The position numbers and the translations under genes are program-made. Shown one piece after another: positions 1 through 9,023 of a stretch of DNA of 64,000 nucleotides. The DNA comes from Glaciecola flavus (GTDB taxonomy: Bacteria; Pseudomonadota; Gammaproteobacteria; Enterobacterales; Alteromonadaceae). The first letter of the stretch is position 1. Each line of letters begins with the position of its first letter. The stretch lies in the NCBI RefSeq assembly GCF_042646125.1, contig NZ_JBHRSW010000029.1:124001-188000 (forward strand). The letters are read 5' to 3'. The notes under the pieces are model-generated. The model was not told the DNA's origin. It saw only the letters and a list, made by a program, of their open reading frames with translations, and did no database searches.

Positions 1-68
1 TACGTAGATGTCTGCATTTTTTATGTCTTTACTGGTCTAATCAGCGAAGTTAGCTGTCGAGAGTGGCC

Positions 69-923
69 TTAAAACTTAAAGGCACCTACCGCGTATTCAT
101 ATGCGCTATCTTTGGTATTGGGTGTATATCCAGGAAATAGTCGAAATTTTGCTTTTTTTTGTTCGCCGCTTGCCAGTGTAATGGTATCTTCGAAGGCATA
201 CACTTTATTGGTTTGATGGCGTTTAATATTGGATACAGGGAGGGATTGGGTAAGCCTATCCTGTTTTTCCTTGAGGCTCAGATCATTGGGCACGCCCAGG
301 CTTGCGGAGGCAGCAGCCGTTACTTCGAGATGCAGGGAATCGAGTTTTAAAATAAACATCAATTCTGCAGACAATAAAAAGGACATGGCAATCGTGTCTA
401 AGGTAAGTTGTTTTTCGTACTTACGCGTAATGTCTTTTAAAATCCCAGTAAAGTGGGTGCCAACACCACAATTATCGCGCGTCACAAATTGCCCGCATAC
501 TCTTGCCCAACGCAGGCTATCATTGTCTTCGTTGTAGTATTGAACATGCATGTCGATTTTGCTGATTTCACCGGCTTTATGCGCTTCCCAGTTTTGCACA
601 AACTTACGTCGGCTGCGTGCTTCTAGCAAGTCAAGGCCGGTAGAAAAACTGCCTAAGGTTTTTACCACTACTTCGGACTTGTCTATCGACAGATAAACGC
701 GAACGATATCTTCTTTTGCTTGCCATTCCCATACCGACTCGCCACTGGCATACAGCGCTTGATTTAAGCGTTGGGTGTTGCGGGCTAAGCGTTTTTCTGA
801 TTCGTGCAGCTCTAGCGATTTTTGACGAAGTACCTCTTCGGCTTGTTTGCGGCCATTGCGTTCACGCAGCAGTTGGCGCTCTAACATGTCTATTTTGTTT
901 TGTAGCTTAGTGTCTTCGCTCAT
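69..923 (-). CDS. PAS-domain protein with N-terminal coiled coil
   Basis: A 284-residue cytosolic protein. Residues 1-50 are rich in Glu, Arg, Lys and Gln with heptad-like spacing (a probable coiled coil). They are followed by a PAS-like region, about residues 52-170, starting NQALYASGESVWEW and closing with the PAC-like GILKDITRKYEKQL. The rest, to residue 284, is a second alpha/beta segment I do not recognise. No kinase, GGDEF, EAL or HTH domain is attached, so it would act through a partner. It is divergent from the receiver-diguanylate cyclase at 1203-2816, which suggests shared signalling, but that is inference. The stop lies only 68 bp from the window edge, so nothing can be said about what follows it. 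Confidence 0.7.
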   Translation of the reverse strand: MSEDTKLQNKIDMLERQLLRERNGRKQAEEVLRQKSLELHESEKRLARNTQRLNQALYASGESVWEWQAKEDIVRVYLSIDKSEVVVKTLGSFSTGLDLLEARSRRKFVQNWEAHKAGEISKIDMHVQYYNEDNDSLRWARVCGQFVTRDNCGVGTHFTGILKDITRKYEKQLTLDTIAMSFLLSAELMFILKLDSLHLEVTAAASASLGVPNDLSLKEKQDRLTQSLPVSNIKRHQTNKVYAFEDTITLASGEQKKAKFRLFPGYTPNTKDSAYEYAVGAFKF

Positions 924-1188
924 TATTGGGTCTAAACAAAGTGAGGGTTTACCGAACTTCTGATAGTTAGTGAAATCATGGTAAACAGTGGTTGCGAATA
1001 CTACTTGTTATAGACAAATAATCGGAAAATTAATCTAGAACTTTAGTTTATTTTTGAACCGCCGATATCAAATAAGCACGTATTATGCGCTGTTAATATT
1101 CGATTGTGTAAACACGCAGTTGGGCATATATTGGTAGCGTAGGCTAGATCTAGGAGAGTTGTCATTTCTGTTTCACCCGCACACGCTA

Positions 1189-1225
1189 AGCGAGATTACG
1201 ACTTGCTTAAAGTCGTAATCTCGCT
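1189..1225. repeat. 15-bp perfect inverted repeat, 7-nt loop
   Basis: Arms 1189-1203 (AGCGAGATTACGACT) and 1211-1225 are exact reverse complements around TGCTTAA. There is no T-tract, so it is not a terminator. It overlaps the TTG that would start the 1203 reading frame. If translation begins upstream (see the 1164 finding) it lies inside the coding region; otherwise it would sequester the start region in the mRNA. Confidence 0.6.
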
Positions 1226-2816
1226 GTGGGGTAACGCCCGCAAAAGCCGTCAAAAAATGCCGTTTATTGAATTCGACAAATCTATTACCGAAATAGCAAA
1301 CCTCATGACGCCCTATGCAGTTTTTGTGCTGCATCATCAACTTAACGATATCAAGCGTTTACTGAAAGGCGCATTGGATGAAAATATATCCCTAAAAGAT
1401 GCGGTGAAAAACATCGATATTGCGCTAAATGTATTGATCCAAGGGAGCAAGACCACCCCCGATCCCGTACTCAGTGAAATTGACAAAGGCGAGCATACCG
1501 CGATTATCGAAACCTTGTGCAAGCAAGCGATTACGTCAAAAAAAGTCATCTCGGGGGGAGCAAGGATGGCGGTTATTGATGCAGACCCAAGTGCCGCTTG
1601 TGCCACCTTACAAATACTTCAACAGTTTAATTATACGGCTGATAGTTTTGAAAGTATCGAGGCTTTCAAACAGCAATTTTCTGACGACAAATACTCGTTG
1701 GTAATCCTCGATATTGTTAATTGTGGATACTCGGTCGAAGAAATAACTGTTTTTGTAGAGGCCTTAAATAAATATGGTGTCGAAGTGATCGCATGTTCAA
1801 CTGTGTTTAATTTAGAGACAAGGTTGTCTGCAGTGCGAGCAGGTGTCTCCGATTTTATAGTGAAACCCCTACATTCGTACTCGCTATTTGAAAAAATCAG
1901 CCGAGTGTTACAATTGCAGCGCGAATACAGTTACACCATTGTCTTGGTCGATGATCAAGAGTCAATGGGCGTTTTTTATAAGTCAGTATTTGAACAAGCC
2001 AATTGTCGCGTGGAATACATTCAAAGTGCCCAAGCTTTGTTTGAGTCATTGGAACGCTTAAAACCAGATTTATTTTTACTGGATATGTTTATGCCAGACG
2101 TGAATGGTTTAGAAATAGCCTCCATGCTACGCCAATCTGAAAAGTTTGATTTTGCCCCCATCGTATTTTTAACAGCTGATGACACGCTTGAGACTAAGCT
2201 AAAAGTATTAGATTCCGGCGCGGATGATGTTATTACCAAGTCAACCCCAACTCCTCTGGTGGTCAAACAGGTATTGGCGAGATTAAATCGCTCTTCAGTC
2301 ATACGGTCATTTGTGTCAAAAGATGCTTTAACTGGTGTGTACAATCATGGCCAAATCGTCGAATCTGCCAACGATGCACTGCGACTGAGTAAGTTGAACA
2401 AGACAAAAACAGCTATCGCATTGATTGATGTGGATCATTTTAAGGTGGTAAACGACAGCTATGGGCATTCGAATGGCGATCAAGTGCTGAGAACACTTGG
2501 GCAACAAATGCGTCGAGCATTTCGGGAATCTGACTATATTGGCCGCTATGGTGGTGAAGAGTTCTTGCTGGTTTTACAAGATTGCGACTTATCGAATGGC
2601 GTGAAAAAACTAGATGAATTACGGCAAGCTTTCTCAAAAATTCAATTTAAGCATGATCAAGGATATTTTAATGTCACCTTTAGTGCTGGGCTTGTTTGTT
2701 TGGGGGAATACGAGCAGCTAAGGGATGCTATCAATGATGCGGATGTACTACTGTACGCGGCAAAAAACCAAGGAAGAAATCAAATAAAGTACGACCGTGA
2801 TACGGCGATGTGCTAA
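1203..2816 (+). CDS. Double-receiver response regulator with GGDEF diguanylate cyclase domain
   Basis: Predicted to make cyclic di-GMP under two-component control. Domain order: a helical N-terminus (about 1-115); a first receiver-like domain (about 120-240, with the aspartate in LVILDIV); a second, better conserved receiver (about 245-360, with IVLVDDQ, LFLLDMFMPD and ITKST); and a GGDEF domain (about 370-530). The catalytic signature is RYGGEEF. An RESD motif lies five residues upstream, matching the RxxD inhibitory I-site, so product feedback is likely. The start is uncertain: TTG at 1203 sits in a hairpin, ATG at 1257 lacks a good Shine-Dalgarno sequence, and the frame is open upstream to 1143, where an ATT at 1164 follows AGGAG at ideal spacing. 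The gene faces away from the PAS gene and converges on the chemotaxis operon. Confidence 0.85.
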   Translation: MLKVVISLWGNARKSRQKMPFIEFDKSITEIANLMTPYAVFVLHHQLNDIKRLLKGALDENISLKDAVKNIDIALNVLIQGSKTTPDPVLSEIDKGEHTAIIETLCKQAITSKKVISGGARMAVIDADPSAACATLQILQQFNYTADSFESIEAFKQQFSDDKYSLVILDIVNCGYSVEEITVFVEALNKYGVEVIACSTVFNLETRLSAVRAGVSDFIVKPLHSYSLFEKISRVLQLQREYSYTIVLVDDQESMGVFYKSVFEQANCRVEYIQSAQALFESLERLKPDLFLLDMFMPDVNGLEIASMLRQSEKFDFAPIVFLTADDTLETKLKVLDSGADDVITKSTPTPLVVKQVLARLNRSSVIRSFVSKDALTGVYNHGQIVESANDALRLSKLNKTKTAIALIDVDHFKVVNDSYGHSNGDQVLRTLGQQMRRAFRESDYIGRYGGEEFLLVLQDCDLSNGVKKLDELRQAFSKIQFKHDQGYFNVTFSAGLVCLGEYEQLRDAINDADVLLYAAKNQGRNQIKYDRDTAMC

Positions 2817-2903
2817 CAAGAGTCACATTTGGCTGTTCTTGATTTGTTAAAAGCGTATAGCTAATTTATGATATGTAAATTAAGGTCAGCGACGTGTCAG
2901 ACA

Positions 2904-3953
2904 CTACAGGCGTGAACCTGCGCCGACACTTTCAATTGCCTTTGTTAGAGCTGCGCTCATTTTCTCTAAGGGTATAATATTGGCGGTTGCGCCAAGTTCA
3001 ATAGCGACTTTGGGCATCCCAAATACTACAGAGCTTGCCTCATCTTGTGCCATGGTTGTGGCACCAGCTTGTTTGAGCGCGAGTAAGCCTTGGGCACCAT
3101 CTCTTCCCATACCCGTTAAGATCGTCGCTACCGTATTTTTACCTACTGTTTTTGCAAGTGAGGCAAACATGACATCGACAGCAGGTTTGTGGCCGCTCAC
3201 AAGTGGTCCATCATTGAGTTTAGTCCGGTAATCTGCACCGTGACGCATTACTTCGAGGTGTTTGTCACCTGGGGCAATGTAGACATTTCCTGGCAGTAAG
3301 CGCTCATTATCTTCAGCCTCTTTCACCTTCACTTTGCACATACCATCCAAACGCTTGGCAAATGATTTAGTGAAATTGGGCGGCATATGTTGGGTAATAA
3401 CCGTGGCAGGAAAGGCGGGAGACAAACCCATAAGCACTTCTTTTATGGCTTCAGTACCGCCGGTAGATGCACCAATCCCAACGATAATTTCTGTGCCTTT
3501 GTACTGAATAGGGGTAACTTTGCTACTGCATTTTTCCGGATTAAAGCGTCTTGGTTTAGACCGAGCAGCAAGTTTGATTTTACTGACGATTTCTGCCTGA
3601 TATTCTCCCATGCCCTTAGCGACATCAATTTTGGGTTTGGGTATAAAGTCTATCGCCCCTAATTCTAAAGAACGGATCGTCGCCTCTGCGCCTTTTTCGG
3701 TAAGGGTAGAAATCATCAGTACAGGCGTGGGTTTTGCCTTCATCAAGCGATCTAAAAAAGTGAGACCGTCAACCTTAGGCATTTCAATGTCAAGGGTAAT
3801 AACATCAGGTTTGAGTTGCACGACCATGTCTTTTGCTACGTATGCGTCGGGGGCAGCACCGACTAGCTCAAGCTCAGGATCGTGACTAATAATTTCACTT
3901 AACAGGCTTCGGATTAATGCTGAATCGTCAATAACAAGTACTCTAATTGGCAT
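2904..3953 (-). CDS. cheB: Chemotaxis response regulator protein-glutamate methylesterase CheB
   Basis: Removes methyl groups from, and deamidates, chemoreceptor glutamates and glutamines to reset adaptation. At 349 residues it has the usual family length. The N-terminal receiver domain (about 1-120) has the acidic pair in VIDDSALIRS and the phospho-acceptor in VITLDIEMP. The C-terminal CheB domain carries the serine motif GIGASTGG, the histidine motif TQHMPPNFT and the aspartate motif GMGRDGAQG. It is the last gene of the minus-strand chemotaxis operon, 14 bp after cheD. Phosphorylation by the CheA encoded upstream should activate it. Confidence 0.96.
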   Translation of the reverse strand: MPIRVLVIDDSALIRSLLSEIISHDPELELVGAAPDAYVAKDMVVQLKPDVITLDIEMPKVDGLTFLDRLMKAKPTPVLMISTLTEKGAEATIRSLELGAIDFIPKPKIDVAKGMGEYQAEIVSKIKLAARSKPRRFNPEKCSSKVTPIQYKGTEIIVGIGASTGGTEAIKEVLMGLSPAFPATVITQHMPPNFTKSFAKRLDGMCKVKVKEAEDNERLLPGNVYIAPGDKHLEVMRHGADYRTKLNDGPLVSGHKPAVDVMFASLAKTVGKNTVATILTGMGRDGAQGLLALKQAGATTMAQDEASSVVFGMPKVAIELGATANIIPLEKMSAALTKAIESVGAGSRL

Positions 3954-3967
3954 CGTTTATTTTCTCC

Positions 3968-4573
3968 TTAAAATAGATCAACATCGCCAAAGGTGAGGCG
4001 CTTATCAAGTTTAGAACGGTAGGCAGATTCTCTATCAAGAATGGTCGTGTTATGCATGGATTTCAACTTACGCACTTTTACTTCGCCTGACTCGGGGAAA
4101 AAATACACTTTTCGTGGAAACTCTCCCAGCACATCAGTAGCAGTGACTTTAATGTTCTCCGTTTGCATATATTCCTGAATAAAGGCCGTGTTCTTTTCTC
4201 CCACGCTGTGGGCTCGAAATTGCTGCATCACATTGCCGCCGCCAAATATCTTAGCTTCGAGACGACGTTTTGGCGCGCCGAGCTTAAGCATATGGTTAAT
4301 GAGTACTTCCATTGCATATACGCCGTATCGCGCAGAATCACCCTCTAGATCATTTTCATCATGGCTTTCGGGAAGTAAGAAGTGGTTCATACCGGCTACC
4401 CGTAAGACAGGATCGCGTAAACAAACCGAAATGCACGAACCCAATACGGTCACTATTAAAGTGTTTTCTTGCGTGGCAAAGTATTCACCAGGCAGTATTT
4501 TGACCGCATTCATTTTAAAGTTGGGGTCAAAATAACGATTGGGTGCGAGGTGTTCGGTCAGCAATTCGCTCAT
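3968..4573 (-). CDS. cheD: Chemoreceptor glutamine deamidase CheD
   Basis: Deamidates glutamines in chemoreceptor signalling domains. In CheC systems it also partners that phosphatase, but no cheC is present here. At 201 residues it is typical in size. The Cys-His catalytic pair is visible as VLGSCISVCL and GMNHFLLP, and EAKIFGGGNVM is the conserved core. The gene sits 3 bp after cheR and 14 bp before cheB. The last six residues are GDVDLF, identical to the C-terminus of the short MCP at 13472-14644, which suggests a shared docking tail. Confidence 0.94.
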   Translation of the reverse strand: MSELLTEHLAPNRYFDPNFKMNAVKILPGEYFATQENTLIVTVLGSCISVCLRDPVLRVAGMNHFLLPESHDENDLEGDSARYGVYAMEVLINHMLKLGAPKRRLEAKIFGGGNVMQQFRAHSVGEKNTAFIQEYMQTENIKVTATDVLGEFPRKVYFFPESGEVKVRKLKSMHNTTILDRESAYRSKLDKRLTFGDVDLF

Positions 4574-4576
4574 TGT

Positions 4577-5401
4577 TTAGGCCTTAGGCTGGTAAATAGT
4601 TTTGCCAAGTGGCGTAAGTAAAGTACTCACATGAGAGAAGTTCTCTGAATGCCCGGCGAAATAAATACCATTAGGCTTCATATGCCCCACAATCTTTTTT
4701 AAAATTTGCAGCTGTGTGGGTTTATCGAAGTAAATCATTACGTTCCGACAGAAAACAATGTCAAAATCCTTGTGCAGATCCCAAGTGTTGTTTATAAGAT
4801 TGATTTTTCTGAAATTTATCAACTGACGGAGTTCTGGTACCACCCTCGCCAAGTTGGTGTTCTTGCCTTTACCTCGATGAAAATAGCGCTTTTTGATGTC
4901 CTTAGCTAAGCTTTCGACCAGTTTGATATCGTAAATACCGGCTCTGGCTTTAGCGAGTACTTTGCTATCAATATCTGAGGCGGTAATTTCTACCGGAATA
5001 TCAAATTTTCCAAAGGCTTCCACTACCGTCATGGCAATGGAATACGGCTCTTCACCCGTTGAGGCTGCGGCACACCAAATTTTTAATGGGCGCCTGTGTG
5101 AGCGAAGGTAGTCTTTTAAATAGTCAAAGTGATGATTTTCACGAAAAAACGAAGTTAAGTTAGTCGTTAGCGCATTGACAAACTCTTCGTGTTCTTCGCT
5201 GTGAGTATCTACATAACGCAAGTATTCTGAAAACGACTGAAGTTTTAAGTGTCTGATTCGCCGAGACAATCGGCTGTACACCATAGAGTCTTTGCTTTCA
5301 GAAAGGTTGATACCCGCGATAGTCTTGAGTCGCGTTCTGACTGCATGAAAATCAGCAGAACGAAACTCAAATTCCTGACTTTGTTCAGCATTTAGCATCA
5401 T
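4577..5401 (-). CDS. cheR: Chemotaxis protein methyltransferase CheR
   Basis: S-adenosylmethionine-dependent methylation of receptor glutamates. At 274 residues it has the N-terminal helical domain and the C-terminal SAM-binding domain, with CAAASTGEEPYSIAM and later DIVFCRNVMIYFD as signature strands. No TPR extension is present. The start is a double ATG 3 bp after the stop of the large MCP. That receptor ends in EWESF, which resembles the CheR-tethering pentapeptide NWETF, so this CheR probably docks there. Confidence 0.96.
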   Translation of the reverse strand: MMLNAEQSQEFEFRSADFHAVRTRLKTIAGINLSESKDSMVYSRLSRRIRHLKLQSFSEYLRYVDTHSEEHEEFVNALTTNLTSFFRENHHFDYLKDYLRSHRRPLKIWCAAASTGEEPYSIAMTVVEAFGKFDIPVEITASDIDSKVLAKARAGIYDIKLVESLAKDIKKRYFHRGKGKNTNLARVVPELRQLINFRKINLINNTWDLHKDFDIVFCRNVMIYFDKPTQLQILKKIVGHMKPNGIYFAGHSENFSHVSTLLTPLGKTIYQPKA

Positions 5402-5404
5402 GCG

Positions 5405-8400
5405 CTAAAAGCTTTCCCACTCGTCTTCTTGAGACACCGCAGGCACTGCCTTAGGACTCGTTTTGGCATGACCGACAGAGGGTAGCTCATCAAACTGCTG
5501 AGTCAGTAGGTCTGGTGCACTTTGGCTAAGTGTTGTGGTCACGTCACTGCTACTGAGTTTAAATGCCCCCACGCGGTTGTTAAGCTCTCCTGCTTGGCCT
5601 CGCATGCTTTCTGCGGCGGCAGCTGCTTCTTCAACTAAGGCGGCATTTTGTTGTGTCATTTCATCCATTTGCGATACGGCTTTACTGACTTCGTCGATAC
5701 CGCTTGCTTGCTCTGCAGAGGCCGCGGCAATTTCGCTCATGATGTCGTTAACGCGCTGAATGGCGACAACAATTTCTTGCATAGTATCACCAGATTGATT
5801 GACCAATTCGTTGCCGCTTTCTACTTTGGCAACTGAGTCAGAAATCAAATCTTTGATGTCTTTTGCTGCATTTGCCGAGCGTTGCGCAAGGGTGCGTACT
5901 TCCGATGCAACAACTGCAAAACCTCGTCCTTGCTCACCTGCTCTTGCGGCTTCAACCGCTGCGTTGAGCGCAAGGATATTGGTTTGGAAGGCAATGCCAT
6001 CAATCACACCGATAATGTCAGAAATTTTCTGCGCACTTTCGTTGATAGATGCCATGGTTGTCACAACTTGTTTGATCAAATCGCCGCCATTGCCTGCTAC
6101 CTCCGCGGCTTGCGAAGCAAGGCCGTTGGCCTGATTGGCGTTTTCTGCGTTTAAGCGGACAGTACTGGTGAGCTCTTCCATGCTTGAGGCTGTTTCTTCA
6201 AGACTGGATGCTTGTTGCTCTGTTCTCGCTGACAAATCAGCGTTGCCTTGGGCGATTTCAGATGAGGCATTGTTGATCGTGTCACTCGCTTCGCGAATTT
6301 TGCTGATAACAGACACCAAGTTTTCATTGGTGGTGTTACAGTAATTTTTAAGGTCGTTAAATGTGCCTTGGAATTCGGTGTCGACACGTTTAGTCAAGTC
6401 ACCTTCAGAAATCGCCAGCAGCACATTACTGACTTCGTTCAAGCCGGTTTCTGTGGTTTTCATCAATTGGTTGAGACCTTGCGCCATGGTAAGCATAAAG
6501 CCTTCTTTGTCGCTTTCATCCACACGCTTTTCAAAGTTACCTTCAAGGCTGGCTTGTACAATCTCTGCGATTTCTTGTTCAGCATTGACCTCTTTAGTGC
6601 GCTCAAGCCATTCAACTACAGAGCCAATGCGCTCACCGCTGGAGTTAAATATTGGGTTCGCTATTAGTCTAAAGTGTCTTGGCCCAACTTTAATTTGGCT
6701 GGTGTATGCTTCTTTTAGCCTGTCGAGCAGGCCTTTTTGATGACTAGGGTCTTTGTGGAATGTATCCATATTTACGCCGATCAGGTTGTCCGCATCAAAG
6801 TGAGGCAAGACCTTTTTCAAATCAGACTCGGCTTGCTTCATCAGCGTTTTAACCGCGCGGTTCATATAAATGATGTTACGGTCTGCATCAGCTAACATGA
6901 CATTGGTACTGGTGCAATCCAAGGCTTCGAGTATGCGGGTTACGCGACGCTCTTCTTTGTAAATTTCTGTCATGTCATGCCATTCCACGCTGTTACCAAG
7001 ATCGTTGCCGTTTTCATCGCGGATTGGATTGATCATAAGACGGAAAGAGTAGCCACCCAAGTTTAAGCGTGCTTCATGTACACCGGTTAGGGCGTCGAGT
7101 ACAGCATGTTGATGAGTGGGATTGTGGTGAAAGCTGTCGATGCGGGTACCAATCAAAGATTCGACATTAAATTGTGGCAAATCTTTGCGAATAGAGCTTT
7201 CTGCTTTTTTCAGCAGTTTGTACACTGAGTCATTCATATACACGATTTTTCTGTCAGCATCAGACATCATAAAACAGGTTGAGCTATTGTCCAGTGCCTG
7301 TTTAACTTTTGCGGCTTCGAGTGCTGTGGCTGAGGCTTCTTGTAATTGTACATTTAATTGCGCCAAGGCTTTCTCTAAAATTCCCATCTCGTCCTTGCGT
7401 GAAGTATCAAAAGCAATGTCGTATTGGCCTTTGGATATATTGGCAAAGTGCCCGATTAAGTTGTTTGTTGAATTTTTGATTGAACGAATAATAATAAAGC
7501 CAATCACGCTACTGACTAAGAGCAAAACAAAAATAGTAGACAAAGTCGTGGTACGCGCTGACGCGATGGCATCCGAACGTTCCGAAATTACCTTAGTTAA
7601 ATCAACAATGTTTTTGTCGTGTTGCTCGTATAAGGTTCCCAACACGCGGGTGTATTCTTCAAAAAACTGTGTCGGACTATATTCTGGAATGTCTTTATTT
7701 AAGATTTCGGTCTCAGCTTTGTTCAAGGCAGCATCCACGATATTTTTAAAATCACTAGCAGCATTAAAGCTATCATTAAATCGCGAGTCAGCTTGGGCCG
7801 CAGCTGACATATTCATTTTAAAGTCTTGTAGGGGGGCGGCAATATTTGTCAAGTTTGCTCTTACTGCGCTTTTGGTTGCGCCCGAAATGGTAGAGGCAGA
7901 GAGTGCGCCCGCGCCTGCACCACGTATTTTACCCAAGGCATCAGCTAGGCGAGGCATGTTTTGCAAGTTTGCAATGATCAAATGGTAGCTTGAAGCAGCT
8001 GGGTCATAACTGAGTAAAAAATGGTTCATGATCTCGCCAACAAACAAGTCGGCTGCAATAATTAGATTGGAGTGTTCGCTAAACGAGGCAACAGGCGTAT
8101 AACTGCGGCTATTGACGTTTGACTTGATCGTGTTCCAATGATTTTTGAGTTCACCCAAGTTAGACAAGAGATCTCTGGCATTCTCTCTGTCTGCTTCTGT
8201 TATTAGCTCTCTTACTTTGGCAAACTGACTATCCACTTCACTGCTTTTTGCCGTTAAAGCCGGTGCGACGGCAGCGTTGCCATTGAATAGCTGGGCAGAC
8301 ATACCTCTGTGTTCAGCCATCACCTTTTTTAGCTTGACGACTGCAGAGGCAGGTTGAATCCCAAGTAGCTCCTGTTGAGCCGAGGCTTGGTTTTCGAACG

Positions 8401-8512
8401 ACAATTCCGTGTAGTAATAAGTGGGTAGTCCCAAACCCAACAAGGCGAGCATCGCAATGATACCCATTTTTACGGGTAACTTAATGTTGTCGAACCACTT
8501 GAGGAATTTCAT
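5405..8512 (-). CDS. Methyl-accepting chemotaxis protein with tandem PAS domains
   Basis: Chemoreceptor of 1035 residues, counted from the ATG that begins MKFLKWFDN, two bases after the cheW stop; the longer open frame has no better start. Order: a first membrane helix (about 15-33); a long helical periplasmic or sensor region to about 335; a second membrane helix (TIFVLLLVSSVIGFIII); a HAMP-like region; two similar PAS domains (about 415-525 and 535-645) that share the pattern ADR-I-YMN; a second HAMP-like stretch; and the signalling hairpin with EAARAGEQGRGFAVVA. The C-terminus EWESF fits a CheR/CheB docking pentapeptide. The ligand is unknown. It is probably the main receptor for the kinase encoded next to it. 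Confidence 0.9.
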   Translation of the reverse strand: MKFLKWFDNIKLPVKMGIIAMLALLGLGLPTYYYTELSFENQASAQQELLGIQPASAVVKLKKVMAEHRGMSAQLFNGNAAVAPALTAKSSEVDSQFAKVRELITEADRENARDLLSNLGELKNHWNTIKSNVNSRSYTPVASFSEHSNLIIAADLFVGEIMNHFLLSYDPAASSYHLIIANLQNMPRLADALGKIRGAGAGALSASTISGATKSAVRANLTNIAAPLQDFKMNMSAAAQADSRFNDSFNAASDFKNIVDAALNKAETEILNKDIPEYSPTQFFEEYTRVLGTLYEQHDKNIVDLTKVISERSDAIASARTTTLSTIFVLLLVSSVIGFIIIRSIKNSTNNLIGHFANISKGQYDIAFDTSRKDEMGILEKALAQLNVQLQEASATALEAAKVKQALDNSSTCFMMSDADRKIVYMNDSVYKLLKKAESSIRKDLPQFNVESLIGTRIDSFHHNPTHQHAVLDALTGVHEARLNLGGYSFRLMINPIRDENGNDLGNSVEWHDMTEIYKEERRVTRILEALDCTSTNVMLADADRNIIYMNRAVKTLMKQAESDLKKVLPHFDADNLIGVNMDTFHKDPSHQKGLLDRLKEAYTSQIKVGPRHFRLIANPIFNSSGERIGSVVEWLERTKEVNAEQEIAEIVQASLEGNFEKRVDESDKEGFMLTMAQGLNQLMKTTETGLNEVSNVLLAISEGDLTKRVDTEFQGTFNDLKNYCNTTNENLVSVISKIREASDTINNASSEIAQGNADLSARTEQQASSLEETASSMEELTSTVRLNAENANQANGLASQAAEVAGNGGDLIKQVVTTMASINESAQKISDIIGVIDGIAFQTNILALNAAVEAARAGEQGRGFAVVASEVRTLAQRSANAAKDIKDLISDSVAKVESGNELVNQSGDTMQEIVVAIQRVNDIMSEIAAASAEQASGIDEVSKAVSQMDEMTQQNAALVEEAAAAAESMRGQAGELNNRVGAFKLSSSDVTTTLSQSAPDLLTQQFDELPSVGHAKTSPKAVPAVSQEDEWESF

Positions 8513-8513
8513 A

Positions 8514-9023
8514 TTAGTCTTGCTCCACAGTTGCCACTGGGTCGTAAAGCCCCAGTTCATCGCTTGATATTAATTTTTGAATATTTACTAGGATAATCAT
8601 TTGTTCGTTAATGCTTGTGAGTCCGTGCAGATACGCGCTGTCAAACGCTACCCCAAACTCGGGTGGCGGTTTGACTTGCGAGGAGCCAACTTTTATGACA
8701 TCACTCACTTCGTCCACCACAATGCCGACAATGCGCTCGTCAATCATGAGCATGATGACGATCGTAAATTCGTTGTACGTTGCTTCACCTACGCCAAACT
8801 TAATACGCAAATCGATAATTGGCACGATATCGCCTCGCAGGTTTAACACGCCCTTTATATAGTCAGGGGCATTCGCGATTTTGGTGACCTGTTCATAACC
8901 GCGAATTTCTTTTACCGTCATGATGTCTAGCGCGTAATTTTCTTCACCGAGTACAAATGTCAAAAATTCATTCTTTTGTTCGGTCTCGGTTTCTTGCTCA
9001 GGCATTGTCGTATTAGTTGCCAC
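8514..9023 (-). CDS. cheW: Chemotaxis coupling protein CheW
   Basis: Couples receptors to the CheA kinase through a CheW/SH3-like fold. It has 169 residues, with the typical FVLGEENYALDIMTVKEIRGY opening (one residue over is omitted in homologues) and the RGDIVPIIDLR core. The start is GTG at 9023, inside the last codons of cheA and a few bases after an AGGAGG Shine-Dalgarno sequence. This gives an 11-bp overlap and probable translational coupling. The MCP start follows its stop almost at once. Confidence 0.95.
   Translation of the reverse strand: MATNTTMPEQETETEQKNEFLTFVLGEENYALDIMTVKEIRGYEQVTKIANAPDYIKGVLNLRGDIVPIIDLRIKFGVGEATYNEFTIVIMLMIDERIVGIVVDEVSDVIKVGSSQVKPPPEFGVAFDSAYLHGLTSINEQMIILVNIQKLISSDELGLYDPVATVEQD

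Noticed and set aside
1189..1225. Perfect hairpin as a terminator for an upstream gene
   Set aside because: No T-tract on either side and no plus-strand gene upstream in the window; it may simply lie in coding sequence.
7140..7988. 282-residue plus-strand open frame opposite the large MCP
   Set aside because: Shadow of a well-supported receptor gene; low-complexity sequence with no domain and no Shine-Dalgarno sequence.
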